From the NCBI GenBank assembly GCA_030696045.1, contig JAUYNO010000009.1, forward strand, positions 1 to 63,832: a DNA stretch of 63,832 nucleotides, in the 5' to 3' direction. Source of the DNA: Stagnimonas sp. Lineage in GTDB: Bacteria; Pseudomonadota; Gammaproteobacteria; Nevskiales; Nevskiaceae. Below, in pieces: positions 16,963 through 26,170 of this stretch. The notes beneath the pieces are model-generated. The model was not told where the DNA came from. It ran no database searches and worked only from the letters and a program-made list of their open reading frames with translations. How positions within the stretch are numbered: position 1 is the first letter of the stretch; every line of letters begins with the position of its first letter. Both the position numbers and the translations under genes were made by a program.

Positions 16963-18911
16963 ACCTGCGCGCGGCCCGGCTGTTGCCCTTGCTGCTGCTG
17001 CTGCTGGCTGCCTGCGGCGGCGGCGGTGGCAGCACCTGCAGCGGCAGCTGCGGCACGGCGGCGCCGCTGCGGCTGGAAATCGGCGATGTGCAGAAGGTGC
17101 TGGCGCAGGGCGTTGCCGAGGCGCAGGCCCAGGGCGCCGCCGGCACCCTGGCGGTGGTGGATCGGGTCGGCAATGTGCTGGGCGTGTTCCGCATGAGCGG
17201 TGCCGATGTCAGCACCACCATCGATTCGGGGCGCGGCGTGGTCGGCGGCCTGGAAGGCGCCAGCGTGATTCCGGACTCGCTGGCCGCCATCGCCAAGGCG
17301 ATCACCGGCGCCTACCTGTCCAGCGAGGGCAATGCCTTCAGCACCCGCACCGCCGGCCAGATCGTCCAGCAGTTCTTCAATCCGGGCGAGTTCCGTCAGC
17401 CCGGTGGCCCGCTGTTCGGCGTGCAGTTTTCCTCGCTGCCCTGCTCCGACCTGACCCGCGCCTTCGCCGGCCCCCGGCCGGCGGCCGGGCCGCAGCGCAG
17501 CCCGCTGGGCTTGTCGGCCGATCCCGGCGGCTTCCCGCTCTATCGCGGCGGCGTGCTGGTCGGCGGGGTCGGGGTGATCGCTGACGCCACCTACGGCGTC
17601 GACCTGGATGTGCGCGATGTCGACGTCGATCTCGACGAGCTGATCGCGCTCGCCGCCCAGCGCGGCTACGAGCCGCCGGTGGATCGCCGCGCCGACCGCA
17701 TCACCGTCGACGGCAAGACCCTGCGCTACAGCGATGCCGGCCCGGCGCAGTTGCTCAGCAATCCGGCGACCACGCCCGCCTTCGCCGCCCTCGACGGCAT
17801 TGCCGGCCAGCGGCTGGCGGTGCGCGGCTACACCGCCGCTGGCGATGCCAGTCTCCTGGCCGGCAGCGCCTTCGGCTTTCCCGACTCCGGCGTGCGCCCC
17901 GCCAGCCAGCCGGCGCTGGCGGCGCTGGATGGTTTCGTGCTGGTCGACGACGCCAATGCCGAGCGCTACCCGGCGCGCGCCGGCGGCGATGGCGCCAGCC
18001 TGGGCGGCAGCGCGCCGCTGGCCACCGCCGAAGTGCAGGTGCTGCTGGAGGAAGCGCTCAAGGTCGCCAACCGCGCCCGCGCCCAGATCCGCCGGCCGCT
18101 GGGCACGCAGGCGCGGGTGAGCATCGCCGTCAGCGATACCCATGGCGGCCTGCTGGGCCTGGTGCGCACCCGCGATGCGCCGGTGTTCGGCACCGACGTC
18201 GCCGTGCAGAAGGCGCGCAGCGTCGCCTTCATCAGCAACCCGGCGGCGGCGGCCGATCTCGCCGCCACCCCCGACACCCAGTACCTCGCGGCCGGCGGCA
18301 CTGCCCGCATCAGCGACTATGTGCCGGCCTATCGCGACTTCTTCGCCCAGCCGACGGCGCTGGCCGACGGCGCCTACGCCTACGGCAACCGCAGCCTCGG
18401 CAACGTCAGCCGGCCGTATTTTCCCGATGGCATACCCGACAGCGGTGAGCACGGGCCGCTGGCGAAGACCATCGCCGACTGGTCGATCTTCTCCACCGGC
18501 CTGCAGCTGGACCTCATCAACAGCGCGGTCATCAAGCACGTGGTGTTCGTGCTGGCCGGCGGCAGCGATGTCACGCCCGGCAGCTGCACCGCCATGCCCA
18601 ATGCGCCGGGCGCGGCGGTGTCACGGCTGGCCAACGGCCTGCAGATCTTCGCCGGCGGCATGCCGATCTATCGCGGCAGCCGGCTGGTCGGCGCCATCGG
18701 CATTTCCGGCGATGGCATCGACCAGGACGACATGGTCGCCTTCCTCGGCCTGCACCAGGCCGGGCTGCGGCTGGGCGGCGCCATCGGCAATGCCCCGACG
18801 GCCATGCGTGCCGACCGCATCGAGCGCGGCGGCATCTATCTGCGCTATGTGCAGTGCCCGCAGGCGCCCTTCCTCGACAGCGAGGAGCAGAACGTATGCG
18901 AGGGCAAGTGA
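16959..18911 (+). CDS. Lipoprotein with two HbpS/GlcG-like heme-binding domains
   Basis: 650 residues. Signal peptide ends in LLLLLLAAC (lipid Cys19), followed by a Gly-rich linker. Two copies of the same fold are seen: the first from about 40 (VQKVLAQGVAEAQ, GTLAVVDRVGNVLGVFRMSGA), the second from about 345 (VQVLLEEALKVANRARAQI, SIAVSDTHGGLLGLVRTRDA). Both match the GlcG/HbpS family (DUF336), some members of which bind heme. Between and after them are LFGVQFSSLPCSDL and GDVDLDELI-like loops and repeated Pro-x-Tyr-Arg-Gly segments. It carries no CXXCH itself. Located between two heme-rich proteins, it might bind or deliver heme or shield hemes from oxidants; this is inference. GTG start overlapping the previous stop. 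Confidence 0.75.
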   Translation: MNLRAARLLPLLLLLLAACGGGGGSTCSGSCGTAAPLRLEIGDVQKVLAQGVAEAQAQGAAGTLAVVDRVGNVLGVFRMSGADVSTTIDSGRGVVGGLEGASVIPDSLAAIAKAITGAYLSSEGNAFSTRTAGQIVQQFFNPGEFRQPGGPLFGVQFSSLPCSDLTRAFAGPRPAAGPQRSPLGLSADPGGFPLYRGGVLVGGVGVIADATYGVDLDVRDVDVDLDELIALAAQRGYEPPVDRRADRITVDGKTLRYSDAGPAQLLSNPATTPAFAALDGIAGQRLAVRGYTAAGDASLLAGSAFGFPDSGVRPASQPALAALDGFVLVDDANAERYPARAGGDGASLGGSAPLATAEVQVLLEEALKVANRARAQIRRPLGTQARVSIAVSDTHGGLLGLVRTRDAPVFGTDVAVQKARSVAFISNPAAAADLAATPDTQYLAAGGTARISDYVPAYRDFFAQPTALADGAYAYGNRSLGNVSRPYFPDGIPDSGEHGPLAKTIADWSIFSTGLQLDLINSAVIKHVVFVLAGGSDVTPGSCTAMPNAPGAAVSRLANGLQIFAGGMPIYRGSRLVGAIGISGDGIDQDDMVAFLGLHQAGLRLGGAIGNAPTAMRADRIERGGIYLRYVQCPQAPFLDSEEQNVCEGK

Positions 18912-20731
18912 GGCGCGCCGCCCACGGTCTGGCGCTGCTACTGCCCCTGCTGTCCAGCGCCGCGCAAGCGCAGGAGCAAGTGCCCGGCGCCGAGGCCGGG
19001 TTCAAGACCCCGAGCCTGAGCGGCCTGCGGCTGATCGAACAGCTCGGTGCCCGCCGCCGGCCGGACCGCGATCCGCCGTCGGCGCCCGCGCCGGTCGAGA
19101 CCCCGCCCGATCTCAATGCCCGCTCCGGGCTCAAGCCGCTGGTGCCGGTAGCGCGCTGGCAGGCCAGCCAGGCGGCCCCGGTGCCCGACCGCTGGCGGTT
19201 GATCAGCAACCTCGGCCTGCTGCCGGATCAGCTGCTCAATCCCTATACCCAGAACACCCTCAAGGGCGACAAGCCGATCCGGGGGCATGACGAATTCCTG
19301 GTTATCAGCGCCATCTCCGACACGGTCTGGGAGCCGCGCCAGGTGCCGATCCCGGTGGCCGCCCAGGCGCCGAGCAACCCGGCCGCCAGCGACATCTTTG
19401 GCGACAGCCAGCAGAACGTCTTCGTCAGCAGCGCCATCCTCAGCCTGGTCTACCTGAAGGGCGACACCACCTTCCGGCCACCGGATGTCGAGCTGCACTT
19501 CACCCCGGTGTTCAATTTCAATCACGCCCAGGTCGCCGAGAACCGTGCCCTGCGGGTGGACCCGAACGAGTCGCGCACCCGCCGCGAGACCTTCATCGGC
19601 GTGCAGGAGCTGTTCGCGGACTTTCACCTGCGCAATGTCAGCGACCGCTACGACTTCGACTCGGTGCGCTTCGGCATCCAGCCGATCTCGCTGGACTTCC
19701 GCGGCTTCCTGTTCCAGGACCTGCCGTACGCCGCGCGCTGGTTCGGTACCCGCGACAACAACCGCTGGCAGTACAACCTGCTGTGGGCGCGCCGGCTGGA
19801 GAAGGACACCAACTCCGGCCTCAATGCCATCAACCGCCGGCCGCGCGACGACGATGTGCTGGCCGCCAACCTCTACCGCCAGGACTGGCCGGTGCTCGGC
19901 TTCACCAGCCAGGCCCTGGTCGCCTACAACCGCAACCGCGAGGGCGACGACTATTTCTTCGACCGCAATGGCTTTCTGGCGCGCCCCGCCTCGCTCGGCA
20001 CCGAGCGCGGGCGTGCCTACGGCGTGACCTACTTCGGCCTCAATGGCGATGGCCATTTCGGCCGCGACAATCTCACCGTCTCCGGCTATCTCGCCAGCGG
20101 CCGCGAGCACGGCAGCGTGTTCCGCGACGGCCGTCGCGACATCCTGGCCGGCTTCGCCGCCGCCGAGTGGTCGCGCGACTACGACTGGATCCGCGCGCGC
20201 GTCTCCGGCCTGTGGGCGAGCGGCGAGGACAATCCCTACGACGGCACCGCCAACGGCTTCGACGCGATCTTCGAGAACCCGATCTTCGCCGGCGCCGACA
20301 CCAGCTACTGGATCCGGCAGGCGGTGCCCCTGATCGGCGGCGGCGGGGTGACGCTGTCGACCCGCAACGGCGTGCTCAACAACCTGCGCACCAGCAAGGA
20401 GCACGGGCAGAGCAATTTCACCAATCCGGGCACGGTACTGGCCGGCATCGGCGCCGATTTCGACCTGCTGCCGACGCTGCGGCTGTCGACCAATTTCAAC
20501 CACCTGTGGTTCGCCGACACCACGGTGCTGGAGGTGGCGCGCAACCAGGGCGGCATTCCGCGCGAGATTGGCTGGGATCTGTCGGCGGCGCTGATCTGGC
20601 GGCCGTTCATGAGCCAGAACGCGGTGCTGCGGCTGTCCTATGCGGAGCTGTTGCCGGGCGCGGGTTTCCGCGCGCTGTTTCCCGACGAGAACGCCTATTC
20701 GCTGCTGGCGAATATGGTGTTGACCTACTGA
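18896..20731 (+). CDS. Predicted outer-membrane beta-barrel protein
   Basis: 611 residues from the ATG at 18896, which lies inside the end of the HbpS-like gene (16 bp overlap). Signal peptide: AAHGLALLLPLLSSAAQA, cleaved before QEQ. After a Pro-rich periplasmic stretch come long runs of alternating strands rich in Tyr, Phe and Trp, with Asp/Asn-rich turns (for example RFGIQPISLDFRGFLF, FGRDNLTVSGYLASG), and the chain ends in a strand with terminal Tyr (MVLTY). That is the signature of an outer-membrane porin. I cannot assign the family; it is not obviously MtrB. In this operon it could be the barrel that lets periplasmic hemes reach the surface, or a porin for the electron acceptor. Confidence 0.7.
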   Translation: MRGQVRRAAHGLALLLPLLSSAAQAQEQVPGAEAGFKTPSLSGLRLIEQLGARRRPDRDPPSAPAPVETPPDLNARSGLKPLVPVARWQASQAAPVPDRWRLISNLGLLPDQLLNPYTQNTLKGDKPIRGHDEFLVISAISDTVWEPRQVPIPVAAQAPSNPAASDIFGDSQQNVFVSSAILSLVYLKGDTTFRPPDVELHFTPVFNFNHAQVAENRALRVDPNESRTRRETFIGVQELFADFHLRNVSDRYDFDSVRFGIQPISLDFRGFLFQDLPYAARWFGTRDNNRWQYNLLWARRLEKDTNSGLNAINRRPRDDDVLAANLYRQDWPVLGFTSQALVAYNRNREGDDYFFDRNGFLARPASLGTERGRAYGVTYFGLNGDGHFGRDNLTVSGYLASGREHGSVFRDGRRDILAGFAAAEWSRDYDWIRARVSGLWASGEDNPYDGTANGFDAIFENPIFAGADTSYWIRQAVPLIGGGGVTLSTRNGVLNNLRTSKEHGQSNFTNPGTVLAGIGADFDLLPTLRLSTNFNHLWFADTTVLEVARNQGGIPREIGWDLSAALIWRPFMSQNAVLRLSYAELLPGAGFRALFPDENAYSLLANMVLTY

Positions 20732-20768
20732 GCCCGGCGATGATCTTCGCAATCCTTCGTTTCTTTTT

Positions 20769-20999
20769 TCCCTCCCCCTTGCGGGGAGGGGTAGGGGCGG
20801 GGGTAGCTGCGCGCAGCGCAGTGCCATGGACGTTCCCTAACTTGGCAGGCGCCGAGAGTGAGCTGGGGACTCCCGCGGAAGGCGTCCCACACTGCATACC
20901 GGGAAAAACCAAGTCGAGCGCGTCCGCGCGACAAGACAAAACCACCGAAACCGCAAAGTCCCCCCCGCCCCTAACCCCTCCCCACAAAGGGGGAGGGGA
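20769..20999. repeat. Small inverted-repeat element (GC-rich TIR family), copy 1
   Basis: About 231 bp with ends of some 35 bp that are near-perfect inverted repeats (left arm 20769-20804, right arm 20961-20999; core of each arm is CTTGCGGGGAGGGG or its complement). It lies between the barrel gene and the ten-heme cytochrome, and its right end is only 16 nt from that gene's ATG, so it forms most of the leader and perhaps the ribosome-binding site (GGGGGAGGGG). Related arms occur at 34571 and 44544. Confidence 0.8.
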
Positions 21000-21015
21000 A
21001 CGTGCGCGCGGGTGG

Positions 21016-24000
21016 ATGGGGATCGTGCTTACGCTATCCGTGTCGGCGTCCATGCTGCCAGGCCTCGCTCAGGCCAGCGAGCACCCGGCGCAGTCCGCCC
21101 GCCCCAGCTACACCGCCACCCCCGCCGCCCCCCGCGCCCAAGCCACCACCGAGGCCCAGGCCAAATCCGCCGGCTGCCAGTCCTGCCATAGCGACACCGA
21201 CCGCGCCTCCATGCACGCCAACCCCGGCGTCGTGCTCGGCTGCACCGACTGCCATGGCGGTGATGCCAGCATCCGCGTGTCGGCGGGTCTGGCCCGCCCG
21301 GAGCGCGCCTACACCGAGGCGATGAACGCCGCCCATGTGCTGCCGCTCTGGCCGGCGTCCTGGACCAGCAGCGCCAATCCGAAATCCAGCTACAGCCTGC
21401 TCAACCGCGAGTCGCCGGAGTTCATCCGCTTCATGAATCCGGGCGACTACCGGGTCGCCGATCTCGCCTGCGGCGCCTGCCACCAGCCGCTGATCGAGGC
21501 CGGCCGGCGCAGCCTGATGGCGACGGCGGCGATGTTCTGGGCGGGCGCGGCCTACAACAACGGCATCCTGCCCATGAAGCGCTCGGTCACCGGCGAGAGC
21601 TATGCGCCCGCCGCCGCGCCGCCGGCCTTCCCCGACAACACGGCGCTGCCGCTGAAATCGGAGCTGTTGGCGCGTGCCGAAAAGCAGCTGGGCGGCCCGG
21701 CGCCGGACCCGGGCCTGAGCTATCTGCCGGCCACCATCCACAACCCGGTGCCGGTGGACGACAACATGCGCCGCAAGGGCGTGATCGAGACGCTCTACCC
21801 GCTGCCGGCCTGGGAAGTCACGCCGCCCGCCGACGTGTTCCGGGTGTTCGAGCGCGGCGGTCGCAATATCGCCTCGATCTTCCCCGAGACCGGCCTGCCC
21901 AATTCCCTGGGCCTGATCCAGCGGCTGGAAGAACCGGGCCGGCCTGACCTCAAGCAGTCCAACCGTGGGCCCGGCACCGGCAATCGCATCGCCGTGCCCC
22001 TGCTCAATCTGCACAAGACCCGCCTCAACGATCCGCTGCTGTGGTTCCTGGGCACCAACGACCAGCCGGGGGATTACCGCAGCTCCGGTTGTAGCGCCTG
22101 CCATGTCGTCTATGCCAACGATCGCGACCCGCGCCACTCTGGCCCCTACGCGCCCTTCGGCCACGGCGGCAGGACCCAGACCAAGGACCCGACCATCGCC
22201 CGCGACGAGCCCGGCCACCCCGTGCAGCACGCCTTCACCCGCGCCATCCCCACCGCGCAGTGCATGGTCTGCCACATGCACCAGCCGAACATGTTCATGA
22301 ACTCCATGCTCGGCTACACCATGTGGGACTACGAGGCCGACGCGCCGCGCATGTGGCCGGAGCAGCAGAAGTATCCGACCGACGCCGAGATGCACGCTGT
22401 CAATCAGCGCAATCCGGAAGAGGCGGCGCAGCGCGGGCTCTGGGGCGATCCGGACTTCCTCGCCAAGGTCTGGGACCGCAACCCGGAGATGAAGGACACC
22501 CAGTTCGCCGACTACCACGGCCACGGCTGGAATTTCCGCGCTGTCTACAAGCGCGACAAGAAGGGCAACCTGCTCGACGCCAAGGGCGGCCAGGTCGCCG
22601 ACGACGACCCGCAGAAGTTCAAGAAGTCGGTGCACCTGTCCAGCATCCATGTCGACAAGGGCATGCAGTGCGTCGACTGCCACTTCTCGCAGGACATGCA
22701 CGGCAACGGCCATATTCAGGGCGAGGTGGCACAGGCCATCGAGATCGAATGCCAGGACTGCCACGGCACGGCGGATCGCTATCCGCTGCTGCGTACCTCC
22801 GGGCCTGCCGCGCCGCCGGGCGGCACGGATCTGAGCCTGGCGCGAGTGCAGGATGGACGCCGCAGATTTGAATGGATCGGCGGCAAGCTGTTCCAGCGCA
22901 GCAGCGTCACCCCCGGCATGGAGTGGGAAATCCATCTGGTGAAGGACTCGGTAACCCCCGGCAACCGGCACTACAACGAGAAGGCGGCGCGGGCCAAGCT
23001 CATGGCGCGCGATACCAAGAACTTTGAGTGGGGTGGCGACGTGAAGCCGGGTGCGCGCGCGCACCAGGACGACGAGCTGATGTGCATCAGCTGCCACAGC
23101 TCCTGGACCACCTCCTGCTTCGGCTGCCACCTGCCGATCCAGGCCAACTGGAAGACCGAGCGCAAGCACTTCGAGGGCGGCGAGACGCGCAACTACGCCA
23201 GCTACAACCCGCAGGTGGCACGCGACGATTTCTTCATGCTCGGCAAGCACAGCGAGGTGAAGGGCAACCGCATCGCGCCGGTGCGCTCCTCCTCGGCCCT
23301 GGTGCTGTCCTCCACCAACAGCAGCCGCGAGCGCATCTACATCCAGCAGCCGCCGGTGTCGGCCGGCGGCTATTCCAGCCAGGCCTTCGCGCCGCACTAC
23401 CCGCATACCGAGCGCACCACCGAGACCAAGACCTGCAGCGACTGCCACCTGTCGAAGGCGAACGACAACAACGCCTGGATGGCCTCGCTGCTGGGCCTGG
23501 GCACCAACTTCGTCAACTTCGTCGGCTTCAATGCCTGGGCCGGCAGCGGTGGCGGGATTGCCGCCGTGCAGGTCACCGAGTGGGACGAGCCGCAGGCGGT
23601 GATCGGCAGCTACCTGCAACGCTACGCCTACCCGGACTGGTACCGCGCCCACGAAGCGCGTGGCCGGCGGCTGGAGACCGCGCAGCAGAACGGCAGCGGC
23701 GCGCCGGTGCGCTGCCTGCAACTGCGCGGCGAATACCTGTACGCCGCCGAGGGTGCCAAGGGCCTGCGCGCCTACGATGCCGCCAGCATCGCCAACAAGG
23801 GCTTCTCGCAGCGCCTGGTCTCGGCGCCGTTCTCGCCCTGGGGACAGGACATCCGGGTCGAGAGCGCCGACGCCCGCTGCGTGGTGCTGCCCACCAACCA
23901 GCCGATCGCGCCCTGGCGCAATGCCACGCCGATGGCGCGCGAGAGCAATCTCGAACAGGCCATGCACCCGATCTACCACTACGCCCTGGTGGCGGACGCG

Positions 24001-24828
24001 GTGGAAGGCCTGATCCTGGTGAACGTCGACACCCTGCAGGACGGCGAGCCGCGCAACAATTTCCTGGACCGCGCCCTGACCTGGAACGCCGACGGCGTGC
24101 TCAAGGGCGCGCGCCACCTGGCCGTCGCCGGTTCGCGCGTCTACGTGATCGCCGACGCCGGCCTGGTCACGCTCAATCTCGACACGCCGCTGCAGCCAGT
24201 GCTGGAGAGCGTGCAGCCGCTAGCCGACGGCCGCAGTGTCGCCGTGCAATTCCGCTACGCCTTCGTCACCAGCGCGCGCGGGCTGGAGGTGTTCGACCTC
24301 AGCCGGCCGGCGCAGCCGCAGGCGAAGACCTTGCTGGCCATGACCGATGCCCAGCGCGTGTACGTCGCGCGTACCTACGCCTATGTCGCCGCCGGTGCCG
24401 AGGGCCTGGTGATCGTCGATGTCGAGAATCCCGAGCAGCCCAAGCGCCTGTTCGCGACCACCGCCGAGGGGCGGCTCAAGAACACCCACGACGTCGTGAT
24501 CGGCGCCACCAATGCCAGCCTGTTCGCCTACCTCGCCGACGCCAGCGGCCTGCACGTGCTGCAGCTCACCGCGCCGGACAGCCAGCCGAAGTTCTATGGC
24601 TTCTCGCCCGAGCCGAAACCGCAGTGGATCGCGCATTGGCCGAGCCCGGCGCCGCTGCTGGCGCTGAGCAAGGGCCTGGACCGCGACCGCGCGGTCGATG
24701 AAACCGGGAACCAGATCGCAGTTTTCGGCCGTATCGGTTCGCGACCCCTGAACCGCGCCGAGATGGAAGGTCTATTCTTGGACGCGAACGGCGCACCCTG
24801 GTTCGTCAGCGACGACGTTCGACGGTAG
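21016..24828 (+). CDS. Ten-heme cytochrome c with C-terminal LVIVD-type beta-propeller
   Basis: 1270 residues. The ATG at 21016 gives a clean signal peptide (MGIVLTLSVSASMLPGLAQA); in-frame starts further up would translate the repeat element and are rejected. Ten CXXCH motifs lie between residues about 54 and 815: CQSCH, CTDCH, CGACH, CSACH, CMVCH, CVDCH, CQDCH, CISCH, CFGCH, CSDCH. From about residue 900 to 1210 there are repeated short strands of the LVIVD type (LYAAEGAKGLRAYD, GLVTLNLD, GLEVFDLSRPAQPQ, GLVIVDVENPEQPK, GLHVLQL), expected to form a propeller. The protein is periplasmic or exported. It may be the terminal electron-transfer protein, with the propeller for docking or substrate binding. 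The gene follows the barrel gene, separated only by the inverted-repeat element. Confidence 0.85.
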   Translation: MGIVLTLSVSASMLPGLAQASEHPAQSARPSYTATPAAPRAQATTEAQAKSAGCQSCHSDTDRASMHANPGVVLGCTDCHGGDASIRVSAGLARPERAYTEAMNAAHVLPLWPASWTSSANPKSSYSLLNRESPEFIRFMNPGDYRVADLACGACHQPLIEAGRRSLMATAAMFWAGAAYNNGILPMKRSVTGESYAPAAAPPAFPDNTALPLKSELLARAEKQLGGPAPDPGLSYLPATIHNPVPVDDNMRRKGVIETLYPLPAWEVTPPADVFRVFERGGRNIASIFPETGLPNSLGLIQRLEEPGRPDLKQSNRGPGTGNRIAVPLLNLHKTRLNDPLLWFLGTNDQPGDYRSSGCSACHVVYANDRDPRHSGPYAPFGHGGRTQTKDPTIARDEPGHPVQHAFTRAIPTAQCMVCHMHQPNMFMNSMLGYTMWDYEADAPRMWPEQQKYPTDAEMHAVNQRNPEEAAQRGLWGDPDFLAKVWDRNPEMKDTQFADYHGHGWNFRAVYKRDKKGNLLDAKGGQVADDDPQKFKKSVHLSSIHVDKGMQCVDCHFSQDMHGNGHIQGEVAQAIEIECQDCHGTADRYPLLRTSGPAAPPGGTDLSLARVQDGRRRFEWIGGKLFQRSSVTPGMEWEIHLVKDSVTPGNRHYNEKAARAKLMARDTKNFEWGGDVKPGARAHQDDELMCISCHSSWTTSCFGCHLPIQANWKTERKHFEGGETRNYASYNPQVARDDFFMLGKHSEVKGNRIAPVRSSSALVLSSTNSSRERIYIQQPPVSAGGYSSQAFAPHYPHTERTTETKTCSDCHLSKANDNNAWMASLLGLGTNFVNFVGFNAWAGSGGGIAAVQVTEWDEPQAVIGSYLQRYAYPDWYRAHEARGRRLETAQQNGSGAPVRCLQLRGEYLYAAEGAKGLRAYDAASIANKGFSQRLVSAPFSPWGQDIRVESADARCVVLPTNQPIAPWRNATPMARESNLEQAMHPIYHYALVADAVEGLILVNVDTLQDGEPRNNFLDRALTWNADGVLKGARHLAVAGSRVYVIADAGLVTLNLDTPLQPVLESVQPLADGRSVAVQFRYAFVTSARGLEVFDLSRPAQPQAKTLLAMTDAQRVYVARTYAYVAAGAEGLVIVDVENPEQPKRLFATTAEGRLKNTHDVVIGATNASLFAYLADASGLHVLQLTAPDSQPKFYGFSPEPKPQWIAHWPSPAPLLALSKGLDRDRAVDETGNQIAVFGRIGSRPLNRAEMEGLFLDANGAPWFVSDDVRR

Positions 24829-24866
24829 GGACACCGCACACCATCGCCACGGCGAGGGAGGGAAGC

Positions 24867-25538
24867 ATGTACAAGTTGCCCGCTGCACGGTATCGCTGGC
24901 TGCTGGGGCTCTGTCTTTGCGGGCCGCTGCTGCTCCAGGCAGCCGACCACGCCGACGCGCCCAGTTCGACGCTGGACCCTTCCGCCGACATCACCGATGT
25001 CTTCATCTTTCGCGAAGGCGGCCGCCTGGTCGGCGCGATCTGCTTCGGCGGCACGCCGGTGCCCAATGCCCGCGTCGACGGGCCGACCGGCCGCTACGAC
25101 CCCAATGTTCTGTTCACCTACAACATCGACCTCAACGGCGATGCCGAGCCCGAGCACGAGCTGCTGATCCGCTTCGGCCGCAACGACAAGGGCGAGGCCG
25201 GGGTGCAGATCGAGAATCTGCAGGGGGCCGGCGCTGCCAAGGTGTCCGGTCCCGACGAGAAGGACATCGCCTCGCCCAGCGGGCTGCGCTTCTACGCCGG
25301 CCTGCGCGACGACCCCTTCTTCTTCGATTTCGAGGGCTTCCGCGCCACCATCGGCAGCTTCAATTCCACCGACAAGCCCAAGGGCGCGCTGTTCTTCGAC
25401 AACGCGCGCGACTCCTTTGCCCGCCGCAATCTCACCGCCATCGTCTTCGAGATGGACCAGACTGCGGTCGCGCCGATCCCGGGCCAGCTGTTGAGGGTCT
25501 GGGCCAATGGCAACCGCCTGGTCGGGAGCAGCCCATGA
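24867..25538 (+). CDS. DUF4331-like protein, N-terminal half
   Basis: 223 residues. Signal peptide MYKLPAARYRWLLGLCLCG... cleaved near LLQAA, then DHADAPSSTLDPSADITDVF, which matches the start of DUF4331 proteins (HREAP...PSADITDVYAF). The body carries the expected NIDLNGDAEPE segment and the DPFFFDFEGFRATI box. The family is normally one longer chain; here the frame ends after WANGNRLV, and the rest of the family pattern appears in the next gene. Exported. Function unknown; a partner of the multiheme cytochromes is a guess from position. 38 nt after the ten-heme gene, ATGA overlap with the next. Confidence 0.7.
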   Translation: MYKLPAARYRWLLGLCLCGPLLLQAADHADAPSSTLDPSADITDVFIFREGGRLVGAICFGGTPVPNARVDGPTGRYDPNVLFTYNIDLNGDAEPEHELLIRFGRNDKGEAGVQIENLQGAGAAKVSGPDEKDIASPSGLRFYAGLRDDPFFFDFEGFRATIGSFNSTDKPKGALFFDNARDSFARRNLTAIVFEMDQTAVAPIPGQLLRVWANGNRLVGSSP

Positions 25539-26170
25539 GCCGCTGGCTGAGGTTCCCGCGCGGTCTCGCCGCCGCGCTGTGCGCGCTGGCCCTGGCGGCC
25601 TGCGGCGGTGGGGGCGGCTCCGGCGACGACGGCGCTGGCCCGCTGCCGGACCCGGTCCCGAGCGCCTTCACCTTCCAGACCATGCCCCTGAGCGCCTATG
25701 CCCGCGTTGACCGCATGGGCCAGCCGGTGGTCGCCACCGTGTTGCTGCACACCGAGGACAAGGACCACTTCAACGGCACCGAACCGGACCAGGACGGCGA
25801 TTTCAGCGAACTGATGCTGGAGCGGCTGGAAGAACTGCACGTCGGCCTCGACGACGCCCTGATCGCCAAGGGCATCACCCCCTGCGCGCTGGACGTCTGC
25901 GCGCGGCAGGTGGTGAACAAGATCATTCCCGACACCCTGCAGCTCGACCTCACGCAGCCGGACGGCTTCCCCAACGGTCGCCGCTTCGAGGACGTCACCG
26001 TGGATCGCATCCTGTCCATGGCCCTGGCGGATACCACCACGCCCGGCGACTGCTACGGCCGCCCCTGCGACGTGTTCGCCTTCGAGAACCTGCCCAACAA
26101 CCCGACCCGCAACGAGTCGCCGTTCCTGGCGCAGTTTCCCTACCTGGCCGCCGCGCACCCGCCACCGTGA
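25535..26170 (+). CDS. Lipoprotein with DUF4331 C-terminal-like segment
   Basis: 211 residues. Signal peptide with lipobox LALAAC (Cys23) followed by Gly-rich spacer. Contains MGQPVVATVLLHTEDKDHFN, PDTLQLDLTQPDGFPNGR and RRFEDVTVDRILSMAL; the DGFPNGRR...DDV-like stretch is characteristic of the second half of DUF4331. Two Cys pairs (CALDVC, CYGRPC) could form disulfides. Together with the previous gene it looks like one ancestral protein split in two, each half with its own export signal. ATGA overlap upstream, GTGA overlap downstream. Confidence 0.65.
   Translation: MSRWLRFPRGLAAALCALALAACGGGGGSGDDGAGPLPDPVPSAFTFQTMPLSAYARVDRMGQPVVATVLLHTEDKDHFNGTEPDQDGDFSELMLERLEELHVGLDDALIAKGITPCALDVCARQVVNKIIPDTLQLDLTQPDGFPNGRRFEDVTVDRILSMALADTTTPGDCYGRPCDVFAFENLPNNPTRNESPFLAQFPYLAAAHPPP

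Noticed and set aside
20740..21015. Upstream in-frame start for the ten-heme cytochrome (MIFAILRFFFPS...)
   Set aside because: It would translate the inverted-repeat element and place the signal peptide about 90 residues inside the protein.
21034..24117. 1,027-codon minus-strand frame opposite the ten-heme cytochrome
   Set aside because: Pure shadow of the heme gene: no domain, no ribosome-binding site, Ala/Val/Gly/Arg-rich.
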